Origin: Mycobacterium adipatum
GTDB lineage: Bacteria; Actinomycetota; Actinomycetes; Mycobacteriales; Mycobacteriaceae
Length of the DNA: 64,000 bases
NCBI RefSeq assembly: GCF_001644575.1
Contig: NZ_CP015597.1
Location: 124,001 to 188,000, forward strand
Reading direction: 5' to 3'
A model generated the notes under the pieces. It did not search any database and was not told where the DNA came from. It saw nothing but the letters and a program-made list of their open reading frames with translations. Of the stretch, positions 17,870 through 25,679 are shown piece after piece. Made by a program: the position numbers and the translations under genes. Within the stretch, counting starts at the first letter, position 1. Every line of letters begins with the position of its first letter.

Positions 17870-17883
17870 GCACCAATTTGTGC
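17870..17883. promoter_or_regulatory. GCACCAATTTGTGC element, copy 1
   Basis: A 14-bp element with GCAC/GTGC arms. An identical copy lies in another intergenic region at 27347-27360. Operator-like; the binding protein is unknown. Confidence 0.4.
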
Positions 17884-17888
17884 CGAGT

Positions 17889-17946
17889 GCATATCGGACA
17901 CGTCAGCGCATATGCGACGCATACGCGCATATGCGTGAACGACATA
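17889..17946. promoter_or_regulatory. Array of GCATA/TATGC half-sites (candidate operator)
   Basis: GCATA occurs at 17889, 17908, 17919 and 17927, with ACATA at 17942. Two copies form the perfect 10-bp palindrome CGCATATGCG (17907-17916 and 17926-17935). Clustered short palindromes next to an RHH gene are typical operators of that protein class. The link to the gene at 17456-17704 is inferred. Confidence 0.55.
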
Positions 17947-18159
17947 CGTGAGTAAGCGACGACGATGCGCCTGTCTGGGTGTCGGTAGCGGATCGTCAGT
18001 GATTGCGATCTGTGGTCGGTGTCCGTCGACGGTGAGAGACTGCCTTCCAAGGCGGGACAGATCGACCCCTCCCCTCCCCCACCGGGCCTGGCGCCGCCCC
18101 ACACATGACAGTAGCGGCGTTTTTCGTCCTTGACGGCAGTCAGCAGGGTCTTCAAAGCG

Positions 18160-18178
18160 GTGATGCACCGTGCATCAC
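18160..18178. other. parS: parS-like palindrome, site 1
   Basis: GTGATGCACCGTGCATCAC, a 9-bp inverted repeat around one central base. It lies in copy 1 of the duplicated leader and is the same motif as the sites on both sides of parB. Confidence 0.75.
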
Positions 18179-18232
18179 CGCTTTATCAGCCGACACGCAA
18201 CGCAATCCCTCGGCAGCATCAGGGTCAATTAT

Positions 18233-18248
18233 TACTCTTATACCGGTA
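18233..18248 (+). promoter_or_regulatory. Conserved TACTCTTATACCGGTA element, copy 1
   Basis: An exact 16-bp match to 18988-19003 inside otherwise diverged duplicated DNA. Its position about 20-35 nt before the start codon suggests a -10 region or an operator (TACCGGTA is a palindrome). Confidence 0.45.
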
Positions 18249-18268
18249 TCAGGGGTGAGCCACCAGTC

Positions 18269-18696
18269 GTGACCGACACATCCCACCGGGTTCACGCGCC
18301 GCCCGGCCAAGGCCGCCGGGCAAGCGCAAGACAGCCAACCGATTCGCCAAGCTCGCCGGCGGCGATGCGAACGCCGAAGGGAATCTCTCCCCCGCTACGG
18401 CCGTCGGACCGCGCCCGAGAACAGCGGACTGATCGGCGAGATGGCCGTTGTGGCCGCTGATGAGGCCGGCATCGGGTCGTCAACCTCGCCGTGACCGAGA
18501 TTGCGCGTACCGCGTCAACGGCGACGCCCGATGTCAGCCACAGCCCGGCGACGCGAACTGTGAGGAACTTCTAGATGTCCGCGCCCACAGCATCTGCCTT
18601 CCCGTGCTCGTCGTACGCCCAGACGTCCTTACTGCATCCGAACCTGCTGTTGCGCAACATATTTCCGCAGGAGCCAAGTACGCGCTGGTCTGCGCG
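18269..18696 (+). pseudogene. Decayed 5' fragment of a second parB
   Basis: Nucleotide similarity to the first 420 or so bases of the intact parB (19024 on) is obvious, including the GTG start and the segments AAGCGCAAGACAGCC, CGATTCGCCAAGCTCGCC and CACAGCCCGGCGA. Small indels break the reading frame early (the translation turns into a Pro/Arg-rich frame after a few codons). The homology ends just before the codons for the YGHRRR nucleotide-binding motif. It cannot make ParB; it is a relic of the tandem duplication. Confidence 0.82.
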
Positions 18697-18915
18697 GTGG
18701 GCATAAGTGTGTGTTTGAGGGAAGATGCACGACCGGTCAGCACACGTGGGTCGTTGGAGAGAGTGATCTGTGGCCGATGTCCGTCGGCGGTGAGAGACTG
18801 GCTGTAACGGCGGTCCAGGCAATCCCTCCCCTCCCCCATCGACTTGGCGCCGCCCAATCCCGTCACAGCGGCGCATTTCGTCACTGTGACGGCAGCATTG
18901 ACAGGTCTCTAGGCG

Positions 18916-18934
18916 GTGATGCACCGTGCATCAC
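18916..18934. other. parS: parS-like palindrome, site 2
   Basis: GTGATGCACCGTGCATCAC, identical to site 1. It lies 90 bp upstream of the parB start codon, where ParB binding could also autoregulate parB. Confidence 0.78.
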
Positions 18935-18987
18935 GTTTGGTCGGTCGACACGCCGTGCTATCCCTTGGCGGCGTCAGGGACAACAAA

Positions 18988-19003
18988 TACTCTTATACCG
19001 GTA
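18988..19003 (+). promoter_or_regulatory. Conserved TACTCTTATACCGGTA element, copy 2 (parB promoter candidate)
   Basis: Same 16 bp as 18233-18248, lying 20 nt before the parB GTG and just before its Shine-Dalgarno sequence. A -10 function is inferred. Confidence 0.45.
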
Positions 19004-19023
19004 ATCAGGAAGGAGTCACACTC

Positions 19024-20685
19024 GTGACCGACACATTCACCCGGTCGGCCCGCCGCCCGGCCAAGGCCGCTGGCAAGCGCAAGACAGCCAACCGATTCGC
19101 CAAGCTCGCCGGCGGCGATGCGGACGCCGAAGCGAATCTCTCCCCCGCCACCGCCGTCGAGCCCGCGCCCGAGAGCACCGGACTGATTGGCGGGATGGCC
19201 GTTGTGGCCGCTGATGAGGCGCATCGCGTCGTTAACCTCGCGGTGTCTGAGATCGCACCGCACCCCTTCAACGACGAAGCTCGATCTCAGCCACAGCCCG
19301 GCGATGCGAAATGGGAGGAGCTGCTCAACGGTGTCCGTACGAACGGCGTTCGCCTCCCCGTGCTCGTCGTCCCCCGCGACTCCTTCGCCGCAGCCAGACC
19401 TGCTGCTGCGCAATCTATTTCCGCCGAAGCGAAGTACGTGCTGGTCTATGGGCACCGTCGACGAGCCGCGGCGCTTGAAGCCGGCCGTGACACGGTTCCC
19501 GCAGTCGTCGATGACTCGATCATGGCCGAAGACGGTGACCTCGACGCGATGGCGACCGAAAACCTTGGCCGAGAAGACCTCTCGGAACTCGCCGAGGCTG
19601 ACTTGTTCGCGCGTTATTCAGAGATCGGATTGTCCCAACGCGCGATCGCGGAACGGCTGGGAGTCGACCAGGCCACCGTGTCGCGCCGGCTGGCGCTGCT
19701 TCTGCTTGCCCCTGAAGTCCGGGCCGCGGTCGAGGCCGGCGACCTCAAAGTCACCGAGGCGGCCCACTTCGCCAACCTGCTCCCCTACGGGCCACCGCGT
19801 CGTTGGCAGAAGACGAAGGATCCCGAGCAGGACACCGAGCTGCGTCGCGGCGAGCAGATCGCCGCCCTGCGCTTCGTCATCGAGAAGGACTGGACCGGAA
19901 AGAGCGCCGCCGAACGCGTCAACGCCGAACGCGTGGCACGCGGTGAGGCCGAGGCCCTGGGCGTAGCAATCGTTGACGATCCGGAAGCTGAACTCGGCCT
20001 CAATTTCTACGACCACCGCATCAGTCGGGACGCCCTCACCGACCCCGTGGATGCATTCGGCGTCATCAACCCCCACACCGGGCAGCTCGATCTGTACCGC
20101 CGCGCGGCACCGCAATCGGCAGCCGCAGAGCCCGCGTCCACCGCGACCGCGATGGGGGACACGCAGCCGGCGCCGCCCGCCGGCGACCGCGCCGCGGCGG
20201 CCGCCAAGGAACCCGATGATGACGATGCGGCGGGGGAGCAGGACACCGCCGACGATGATGCCGACGCGGACGCACAAGCCGCGGCGCTTGCCGAGGCGAA
20301 GAGCGCTGAAGCCGCCGCGGCCAAGACCGCACAAGCCCGACGGAGGGACGCCTGCGCCGGACTCATCAACCACCCGCCGAGCAACGCCGACCTCCTCAAG
20401 GTCCTCGTCCGGCAGTGCCTCTCCGGGGTAAGCGCCCGCAGTCAAAGCTCGGCGGTCAGGGCCCTCCTGAATGACTGGGACGCCAGCGTCGACGGAACAG
20501 GGGAGAAGGCCCGCAACACCCGCGCCTGGCACGTCGCCGTCGCGTCGGCCGAACTGCACACCGCCGAACTCAAGGGCGCATGGGACGACGACGCGATCGC
20601 GCACCTCGAAATGCTGACCGCACGGGTCGGCTACAAACCCACAGAGTGGGAGAACCGCCGCTTGACCGAGGCCGGCGGCCGGTGA
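19024..20685 (+). CDS. parB: ParB-family partition protein
   Basis: Centromere-binding protein for plasmid segregation. It is 553 aa, long for ParB. The ParB/Spo0J N-terminal domain begins near VNLAVSEIAPHPFN and contains the CTP-binding motif YGHRRRAAA. The HTH follows (LSQRAIAERLGVDQATVSRRL). The C-terminal half is an acidic, Ala-rich linker (DDDDAAGEQDTADDDADAD) and a basic, helical tail that may dimerise. GTG at 19024 was chosen because GGAAGGAG precedes it; the frame is open back to the upstream parS. The stop codon lies inside parS site 3. parA follows after the parS cluster. Confidence 0.92.
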   Translation: MTDTFTRSARRPAKAAGKRKTANRFAKLAGGDADAEANLSPATAVEPAPESTGLIGGMAVVAADEAHRVVNLAVSEIAPHPFNDEARSQPQPGDAKWEELLNGVRTNGVRLPVLVVPRDSFAAARPAAAQSISAEAKYVLVYGHRRRAAALEAGRDTVPAVVDDSIMAEDGDLDAMATENLGREDLSELAEADLFARYSEIGLSQRAIAERLGVDQATVSRRLALLLLAPEVRAAVEAGDLKVTEAAHFANLLPYGPPRRWQKTKDPEQDTELRRGEQIAALRFVIEKDWTGKSAAERVNAERVARGEAEALGVAIVDDPEAELGLNFYDHRISRDALTDPVDAFGVINPHTGQLDLYRRAAPQSAAAEPASTATAMGDTQPAPPAGDRAAAAAKEPDDDDAAGEQDTADDDADADAQAAALAEAKSAEAAAAKTAQARRRDACAGLINHPPSNADLLKVLVRQCLSGVSARSQSSAVRALLNDWDASVDGTGEKARNTRAWHVAVASAELHTAELKGAWDDDAIAHLEMLTARVGYKPTEWENRRLTEAGGR

Positions 20686-20700
20686 TGCACGGTGCATCAC
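20682..20700. other. parS: parS-like palindrome, site 3
   Basis: GTGATGCACGGTGCATCAC, a perfect palindrome that overlaps the parB stop codon. It is the first of three sites spaced exactly 37 bp apart. Confidence 0.8.
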
Positions 20701-20718
20701 CGGCCTCGATAGTCCCGC

Positions 20719-20737
20719 GTGATGCACCGTGAATCAC
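20719..20737. other. parS: parS-like site 4 (one mismatch)
   Basis: GTGATGCACCGTGAATCAC, one mismatch from the palindrome, 37 bp after site 3. Confidence 0.75.
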
Positions 20738-20755
20738 CGTCACCAGCAGTCCCGC

Positions 20756-20774
20756 GTGATGCACGGTGCATCAC
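20756..20774. other. parS: parS-like palindrome, site 5
   Basis: GTGATGCACGGTGCATCAC, 37 bp after site 4 and 72 bp before the parA start codon. Confidence 0.8.
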
Positions 20775-20845
20775 GCGCCCCATCCACCCTCACGATGAAC
20801 ACCGCATCGCCCATCCGCATCACCAGCGACAGGAGAGTCTCCTAG

Positions 20846-21715
20846 ATGTCCACCTACACGGTCGCCAACATGTCCGGCAGCGTCGGAAAGACCACTACCG
20901 TCGTCACCGCCGCGGTCCAACTCGCCGCCTCCGGCCTGCGTGTCCGGGTCATTGACCTCGATCCGCAGGCCAACGCGACGACGTGGCTGGGCTATCCCGA
21001 TATCGGGGGCACCACCATCGCCGACGTACTCCGCCTCGACGCCACCATCAACGACATCGAGCGGCCCGCCCGCATCATCGACTACACCGAAGACGGTGAC
21101 CTGCTGTTCAGTGACGACCCCGACGCGCTTATCGACAACCTCACCATCGTGCCGGCCGCCCGATCCACCCTCGACAAGCTCATGGTCGAGCTGCCCGCCG
21201 TGGTCGGGGGAGTGATGCGCCTGCGCGACGCCCTCGAAGCCGCCACTCCGGTCGACGTCACGCTGATCGACTCACCCGGATCCAACAGCGCACTGGTCAC
21301 CGCAGCGCTGATCGCGACCTCCGTCGACGAGGAGGGCCCGGAAGGCTCGTGGGGCCTCATCACCTGCACCAAGCCCGCAGGCAAGGAATCAGAGGGCATT
21401 CAGGCGCTGCTTCGTGAGCTGGCCATCGTCAAGAAGACCTTCCGGATCGACATCCCGCTGTTGGCCATCGTGCCCTGCGCCGTACCGGCCAGCGGAACGG
21501 TCTATCAGCAGCAGATGGAGTATCTGGTCGAAGGCTTCGGGGACAAGGTAACCCCCGCTGTGCGACGCAGCTCGATCGTCGACGAGGCCTACACCAACTA
21601 TCGACCCGTCCCGCTGTACGGGTACCGCGCAAAAGACGTCAGCAAGGACTACGAGAACGTCATCGCGCACATGAAGCGCCACGGCATGTTCCGTCCCGCG
21701 GCCATCAATGCCTGA
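20846..21715 (+). CDS. parA: ParA-family partition ATPase
   Basis: A 289-aa ParA/MinD-type ATPase expected to move plasmid copies via ParB-parS. The P-loop is near the N-terminus (MSGSVGKTTT, residues 9-18), followed by VIDLDPQANATTWLG and LIDSPGSNSA. The signature lysine of the deviant Walker A (KGGxGKT) is replaced by serine. AGGAGAGTCTCCTAG precedes the ATG. It overlaps the next gene by 8 nt. The order parB-parS-parA-small RHH is unusual compared with the common parA-parB order. Confidence 0.9.
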   Translation: MSTYTVANMSGSVGKTTTVVTAAVQLAASGLRVRVIDLDPQANATTWLGYPDIGGTTIADVLRLDATINDIERPARIIDYTEDGDLLFSDDPDALIDNLTIVPAARSTLDKLMVELPAVVGGVMRLRDALEAATPVDVTLIDSPGSNSALVTAALIATSVDEEGPEGSWGLITCTKPAGKESEGIQALLRELAIVKKTFRIDIPLLAIVPCAVPASGTVYQQQMEYLVEGFGDKVTPAVRRSSIVDEAYTNYRPVPLYGYRAKDVSKDYENVIAHMKRHGMFRPAAINA

Positions 21716-21959
21716 CGCCGGCCACCACGCACCGGCCGCAGACGCGGGCAGGCTCAGCAAGCTCAACGTGCCTGCCGAGTTGCACCAGCGCGCCCGCGCC
21801 GCGGTACGCATCGTGCGTCGAGTCACCGGGCGGCGCTACACGATCTCGCAGTTCGTCACCGAGGCTTTCGTCGCACAACTGGCTGCCATTGCCCGCGACT
21901 ACAACGGCGGCCGTGAGATCTACCCGGACACCGAGCCCCTCGAACGGGGCCGAGGATAG
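21708..21959 (+). CDS. Small RHH-like protein coupled to parA
   Basis: An 83-aa protein with an Arc/MetJ-like pattern: a strand (RLSKLNVPAELHQRARAAV) and two helices (YTISQFVTEAFVAQLAAIA). It overlaps parA by 8 nt, so the two are translated together. In many plasmid partition systems the gene after parA encodes an RHH centromere-binding protein. Here a large ParB is also present, so this may be a second binder, a regulator of parA, or a remnant of another par system. Confidence 0.65.
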   Translation: MPDAGHHAPAADAGRLSKLNVPAELHQRARAAVRIVRRVTGRRYTISQFVTEAFVAQLAAIARDYNGGREIYPDTEPLERGRG

Positions 21960-22070
21960 GTTCCCAAACCGAAGCCCCACGTACCGTGTTCCGCTGCCGA
22001 TGAAGCGATTTCCGGCCGTGTCGCTAACAGCGCCGATAGTGAGTACACACACCGCGACGAGGGGATCGAC

Positions 22071-22724
22071 TTGGGTACCGAGCAGTTCGCCGACCCGGCT
22101 TTTGACCCGGATTGGCCGGCCGGCCAGGACTACGCCGCCGGCCGCCCCGAACCGGTGCCCCCACCCATCGACCCCGCTGTCCGCGCACCCCTGGACTACG
22201 CGTACACCGCAGCAGAGATCATGATGGCCCTACCGCGCTCGGAGGCGGTAGACATCGAAGCGCTGCCAATCGATCTGCAACTCAAAGCGCGTGCCCACGG
22301 CGACGATCTGAGCAACATCATCGAGTCCGAGCAGATGACCACCCGGCGCCGCCGCGACGTCATCTGGTCCGAGATCGCGCGCGTCGACCGCATCGTCATG
22401 CCGCTCGCCAAGTACGGAACGCCCATCGCCGTCGGGCTGGCCGCTGTACTGATGGCCACGCACTGGTGGAACCGTCCAGACGCCTCGGTCGTCGAAATTC
22501 TCACCGCCTCCAACCCGTTCGGATACATCGGAGTCGCGCTTGTCGCGACCGCACTCACCGCCTGGGTGGCGCGCCGTCGCGCTGGCACAGCACCGCACTG
22601 GGTGTACTCCGAAGACGAACTCGAAACCCTCGACGCCGCGTCCGTCGACTGGCCGGCCGTACCGGAGGAACTCGACCGCTACGCCAACGGCGAGGAACTG
22701 CGCCGAGAATGGCACGGAACCTGA
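22071..22724 (+). CDS. Unknown two-helix membrane protein
   Basis: A 217-aa protein with no recognised family. The N-terminal 100 residues are soluble with an acidic, Pro-rich start. Two membrane helices follow (about 114-132 and 149-167), then a short cytosolic tail with acidic segments. It starts at TTG (22071), preceded by GAGGGGATC; no ATG or GTG in the same frame is better placed. It lies 111 nt after the par operon and 33 nt before the next gene. The arrangement with the next three genes suggests one operon of plasmid-specific function. Confidence 0.65.
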   Translation: MGTEQFADPAFDPDWPAGQDYAAGRPEPVPPPIDPAVRAPLDYAYTAAEIMMALPRSEAVDIEALPIDLQLKARAHGDDLSNIIESEQMTTRRRRDVIWSEIARVDRIVMPLAKYGTPIAVGLAAVLMATHWWNRPDASVVEILTASNPFGYIGVALVATALTAWVARRRAGTAPHWVYSEDELETLDAASVDWPAVPEELDRYANGEELRREWHGT

Positions 22725-22757
22725 CTGGCGCGTATACAGCCTGGGGGAGCGGCACTG

Positions 22758-23306
22758 GTGTGGAGAGAACCCCACCTCGTCGCGGTCGCTACCCTGCTGG
22801 GCCGCGACATCCGGTCCAGCCCGGCGTGGCGCAGCGACTTACTCGATGTACACCGTGTCCGCATTGACCTGGACCGCACCCTCTCCGACATCTATCGACG
22901 AGCGCACCGCATCTGGCGCGCCCGAGCCAACCTCGTGCCTCCGGCGAGCAAGGACCCCGGCGACGTCGTGACACGCCGCAACGCCGAGATCACCGACGCC
23001 GCCGACGACGCCTGGACCACCCTCGTCGCACTGGTGCGCCAGCTGCAGGACTACCGCCGGGCACTGGTCCCGGTCGATGCGATCCACGCCGAGATTGTCG
23101 CGCTGCAACAGAGCAGTCTGCGCATCACCGACGCCGCCGTGCGGCAACTGCACGTCGATGCCGCCGGCAACACTCTGCACACCGGCGCAGTCGGCGCGGC
23201 AGCCGGAGAACTGACCGACCTCAACGCCAACCTCGCGGCGCGGCTGGCGACACTGCGCCACGACCTCACCGCCGCCACCAACGGACTTGCCCTCCGCGCG
23301 CCATGA
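22758..23306 (+). CDS. Unknown helical protein
   Basis: 182 aa, GTG start after CTGGGGGAGCGG. Mostly long amphipathic helices (LDLHRVRIDLDRTL-like and LNANLAARLATLRHDL-like segments), with no signal peptide and no recognised domain. A coiled-coil or scaffold protein is possible. It lies in the same run of genes as the membrane protein upstream and the metallopeptidase downstream. Confidence 0.6.
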   Translation: MWREPHLVAVATLLGRDIRSSPAWRSDLLDVHRVRIDLDRTLSDIYRRAHRIWRARANLVPPASKDPGDVVTRRNAEITDAADDAWTTLVALVRQLQDYRRALVPVDAIHAEIVALQQSSLRITDAAVRQLHVDAAGNTLHTGAVGAAAGELTDLNANLAARLATLRHDLTAATNGLALRAP

Positions 23307-23467
23307 AGCGCGCCACCTCGAACCGAAAGTGCGCCATGCCTTATCAGCCCCAGACCTCGACGCCGGTTCATCCCGCCAACTGGCTTCGCACGCCGACCCG
23401 ACCACCACCCACACGTCTTCGTTGAGATCGACCAGTAACCGTCGCGGCACAGGAGACAAAGACCCGA

Positions 23468-23827
23468 ATGGCCCCCACTACCATCACTTTCCGCACCGAC
23501 CGCGGCGTGATCGCCTACAGCGCGATGGAACGCCCACAACCCGACGAGCCCGGCCGCGTCGCCAACGGACTTCTCGGCGGAGATCCCGCCCTCGTCGCCA
23601 TCGTCCGCGAGATCCTGGCCGGCAGTCTGCCCAAGAGTGTGCGCGTAGCCGAGCCCAACCTTGACTACGTATTCACCGCGAACCGCGACACTGTCGCCGA
23701 TGTCGCCGCCGCGATGCTCGTCGCTGGCAATGGCCGCGGCCGGCTTTCCGACGCCGGCTGGGACGCCCTCGACGCTGCGATGGCTGACGAGATCGGCCCC
23801 GACACCAACAGTCCCGTTATCCACTGA
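23468..23827 (+). CDS. Unknown small protein
   Basis: A 119-aa protein of no recognised family. CAGGAGACAAAG precedes the ATG at 23468. The first 50 residues contain a strand-rich segment (TTITFRTDRGVIAYSAM); the rest is helical. Its stop lies 1 nt before the start of the metallopeptidase gene, so the two are likely made together and it may act as a partner or inhibitor of that protein; this is speculation from position. Confidence 0.6.
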   Translation: MAPTTITFRTDRGVIAYSAMERPQPDEPGRVANGLLGGDPALVAIVREILAGSLPKSVRVAEPNLDYVFTANRDTVADVAAAMLVAGNGRGRLSDAGWDALDAAMADEIGPDTNSPVIH

Positions 23828-23828
23828 C

Positions 23829-25403
23829 ATGTGCCGCGCAGTCCTCGACGGCGGCCGCCGCTGCCCCTGCACCCGAGGCGATCGGCGCCGCGCCTACCAA
23901 CGCATGCGCTACGCCGCCCGCCAGGCCGCGGCAGCCGCCGGCGCGCCGGACCCCGCGCCCCGTGACACGGATGGCGCCGAACAGGCGGATTCGATAACAC
24001 TGCAGGACCGTCGCTCCACCACCGCGGCCGCCATCGACTCGGCCCTCGTGGCGCTGCGCGACCCCGACCGCAGCAGCGACCCGGATGTCCACGAGGCCTA
24101 CCTCAACGCGGTCCTGGATCACGGGGCCGTGGTGCGCGACGTCGCCGGCCAGAGAATTGAGAACACCTACGCCGAACGCGGACTCGACGACGCCTCCGTC
24201 GGTGCCGAAGCCACCGCAGTTGCAGCAGAACTCGAACAGATCGAGGCGCGGTGGCGCGAGACCAAGAGTGGTTCAAGCGCCTACCTCACCGCCGACGGAA
24301 CCTCGTTCACCGCCGAGGGTGCGACAGCACTGGACGAGGCGCGCAACGCCTACGCCGCCGCCAAGATGGCCGTCTACCGCCGCGCAGGCGACCGCTCCAA
24401 GGAGATCAACGAACAGCGCGCCCAGATCGCCCGAGAGATCTACTACGACGAGCTGTCCCGCGAGCGCAGCTTCGGCGGTCCGGCGGCCGAGGCGTTCGTG
24501 CCGTCGAACACCGCCAAGATGACACGCGCCGACCGTGCGATGTTCAGCGCCACCGCGGCGCTGTACCCCGATGATATGGTCGAGCACGCCAACAATCTCG
24601 GCGACATGCTCGCTAAACGATCGAAGGCCCGTGCCCACTACACTGCCGGCGCTCGGCAGCTCAGCCGCCGCACCCGCACCGAAGTTTTCGACCTCAGGGA
24701 TGCGATGGAGTACGGCCGGTTCCGGTTCAACCACTTCATTGACTCGCCCGCAGACATGGCACGTGGCGCCGGGTCGATCCGCGACCGCTACAGCGCTGAG
24801 AACGCCTTTGTGCCGCGGACCCCCGACAACGAACGCAAAGTCGGTGAGCTGGTCGCCCAGTACAACGACAGCCGCCGCCAACACGCCACCATCGAGTACG
24901 CCACCGCCATCCCGAAAGACGGTGGGGAGCCCTACGAGGTCATGTACGTCAAAGGGCCCAGGAAGCGGGTAACGACGGAGGTAACCGGAATCAGCGCCGA
25001 GCTGACCTTCAGCGACGCCTCGTCGATGACCCACGAGCTCGGCCACCGTATGGAGGACCGCAACCCGGAGATCTCGACCGCGACAAAGGCATTCCTGCGC
25101 CGGCGCACCGCCGGCCTGGCGCCTGAACGTTACGCGCGCTCCGAGATGACTGTGGCCGACGGATTTGCCGACCGCTACATGGGCAAGGACTACGCCGGCA
25201 CACACCACACCGAACTGTTCTCCTGCGGCATGGAAGCCGTCGCCCACGGCCGATTCGGCGGGCTTGTCGGCCGACCACAAGTCTTTCTGCCGGCGCCCGG
25301 CGGCCTCAGCATCGCCGACCGCGCCCAACGGCCCAAACCGGACACCGAACACCTGGCACTGGTCCTAGGTTTGCTCGCCGCGGCGAACAAACAGATCGGC
25401 TAG
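23829..25403 (+). CDS. Predicted zincin metallopeptidase with Cys-rich N-terminus
   Basis: A 524-aa protein. The C-terminal part contains HELGH (402-406), a zinc-binding HExxH motif, in a typical setting (SSMTHELGHRMED). About 50-60 residues later TELFSCGMEAVAHG could supply further ligands. The N-terminus has MCRAV..GGRRCPC, a short cysteine cluster, then Ala-rich helices. There is no signal peptide, so it may act in the cytosol or be carried into another cell. It starts 1 nt after the upstream stop. A relic of its 3' end recurs at 58646-58800. The exact peptidase family and substrate are unknown. Confidence 0.65.
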   Translation: MCRAVLDGGRRCPCTRGDRRRAYQRMRYAARQAAAAAGAPDPAPRDTDGAEQADSITLQDRRSTTAAAIDSALVALRDPDRSSDPDVHEAYLNAVLDHGAVVRDVAGQRIENTYAERGLDDASVGAEATAVAAELEQIEARWRETKSGSSAYLTADGTSFTAEGATALDEARNAYAAAKMAVYRRAGDRSKEINEQRAQIAREIYYDELSRERSFGGPAAEAFVPSNTAKMTRADRAMFSATAALYPDDMVEHANNLGDMLAKRSKARAHYTAGARQLSRRTRTEVFDLRDAMEYGRFRFNHFIDSPADMARGAGSIRDRYSAENAFVPRTPDNERKVGELVAQYNDSRRQHATIEYATAIPKDGGEPYEVMYVKGPRKRVTTEVTGISAELTFSDASSMTHELGHRMEDRNPEISTATKAFLRRRTAGLAPERYARSEMTVADGFADRYMGKDYAGTHHTELFSCGMEAVAHGRFGGLVGRPQVFLPAPGGLSIADRAQRPKPDTEHLALVLGLLAAANKQIG

Positions 25404-25679
25404 GGACAAGGAAGAGGCTGCTCACACGCAGTCACCACGGGCGCCAGGAGCAATCGCGGCGGACTCCACCCGCTAGCTGAAGCGACATATAGGTACCCCG
25501 CGTGCTGCTCATGGGTGCCGATGAGCTCCGGTATCAAAGCCGTGAAGTCGTAGCTCACTGGTTGTGCAATTGTCCTGTCTGTCCTCTACCTATGTCTTGA
25601 CGTTAACGCGCTGAGTCGTAGTCTTCGCTCACCAGTTTTGGTGCGACTAGCACATCTGGATCGGCCCTAGGCTCAAGTT
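25404..25679. other. Intergenic region with relic of a convergent gene
   Basis: The first 85 or so bases continue the similarity to 58720-58800 (shared GCAGTCACCACGGGCGC and CTCCACCC.TAGCTG). At 58748 those bases are the 3' end of a minus-strand gene, so this is a broken remnant of the same gene. The rest shows CACCAGTTTTGGTG (25630-25643) and no gene. Confidence 0.6.

Larger units (their letters stand above)
17705..17961. other. Upstream region of the ESX minus operon
   Basis: No gene is seen. This region must contain the promoter of the minus ESX arm. It holds the GCACCAATTTGTGC element (17870-17883) and the GCATA array (17889-17946), which are listed separately. Confidence 0.6.
17962..19440. 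repeat. Imperfect tandem duplication (about 755-bp period) of the parB leader and 5' end
   Basis: Copy 1 (about 17962-18696) and copy 2 (about 18721-19440) share the same order of features at an offset of 755-758 bp. The shared features are GATCTGTGG..GTCCGTCG..GGTGAGAGACTG (18007 and 18765), the parS-like palindrome (18160 and 18916), TACTCTTATACCGGTA (18233 and 18988), and the GTG with the following parB codons (18269 and 19024). Copy 1 has drifted and carries indels. Copy 2 continues into intact parB. Confidence 0.85.

Noticed and set aside
18170..18460. 96-codon ORF in the duplicated leader
   Set aside because: It is a frameshifted reading of the parB relic with Pro/Arg/Ser-rich composition.
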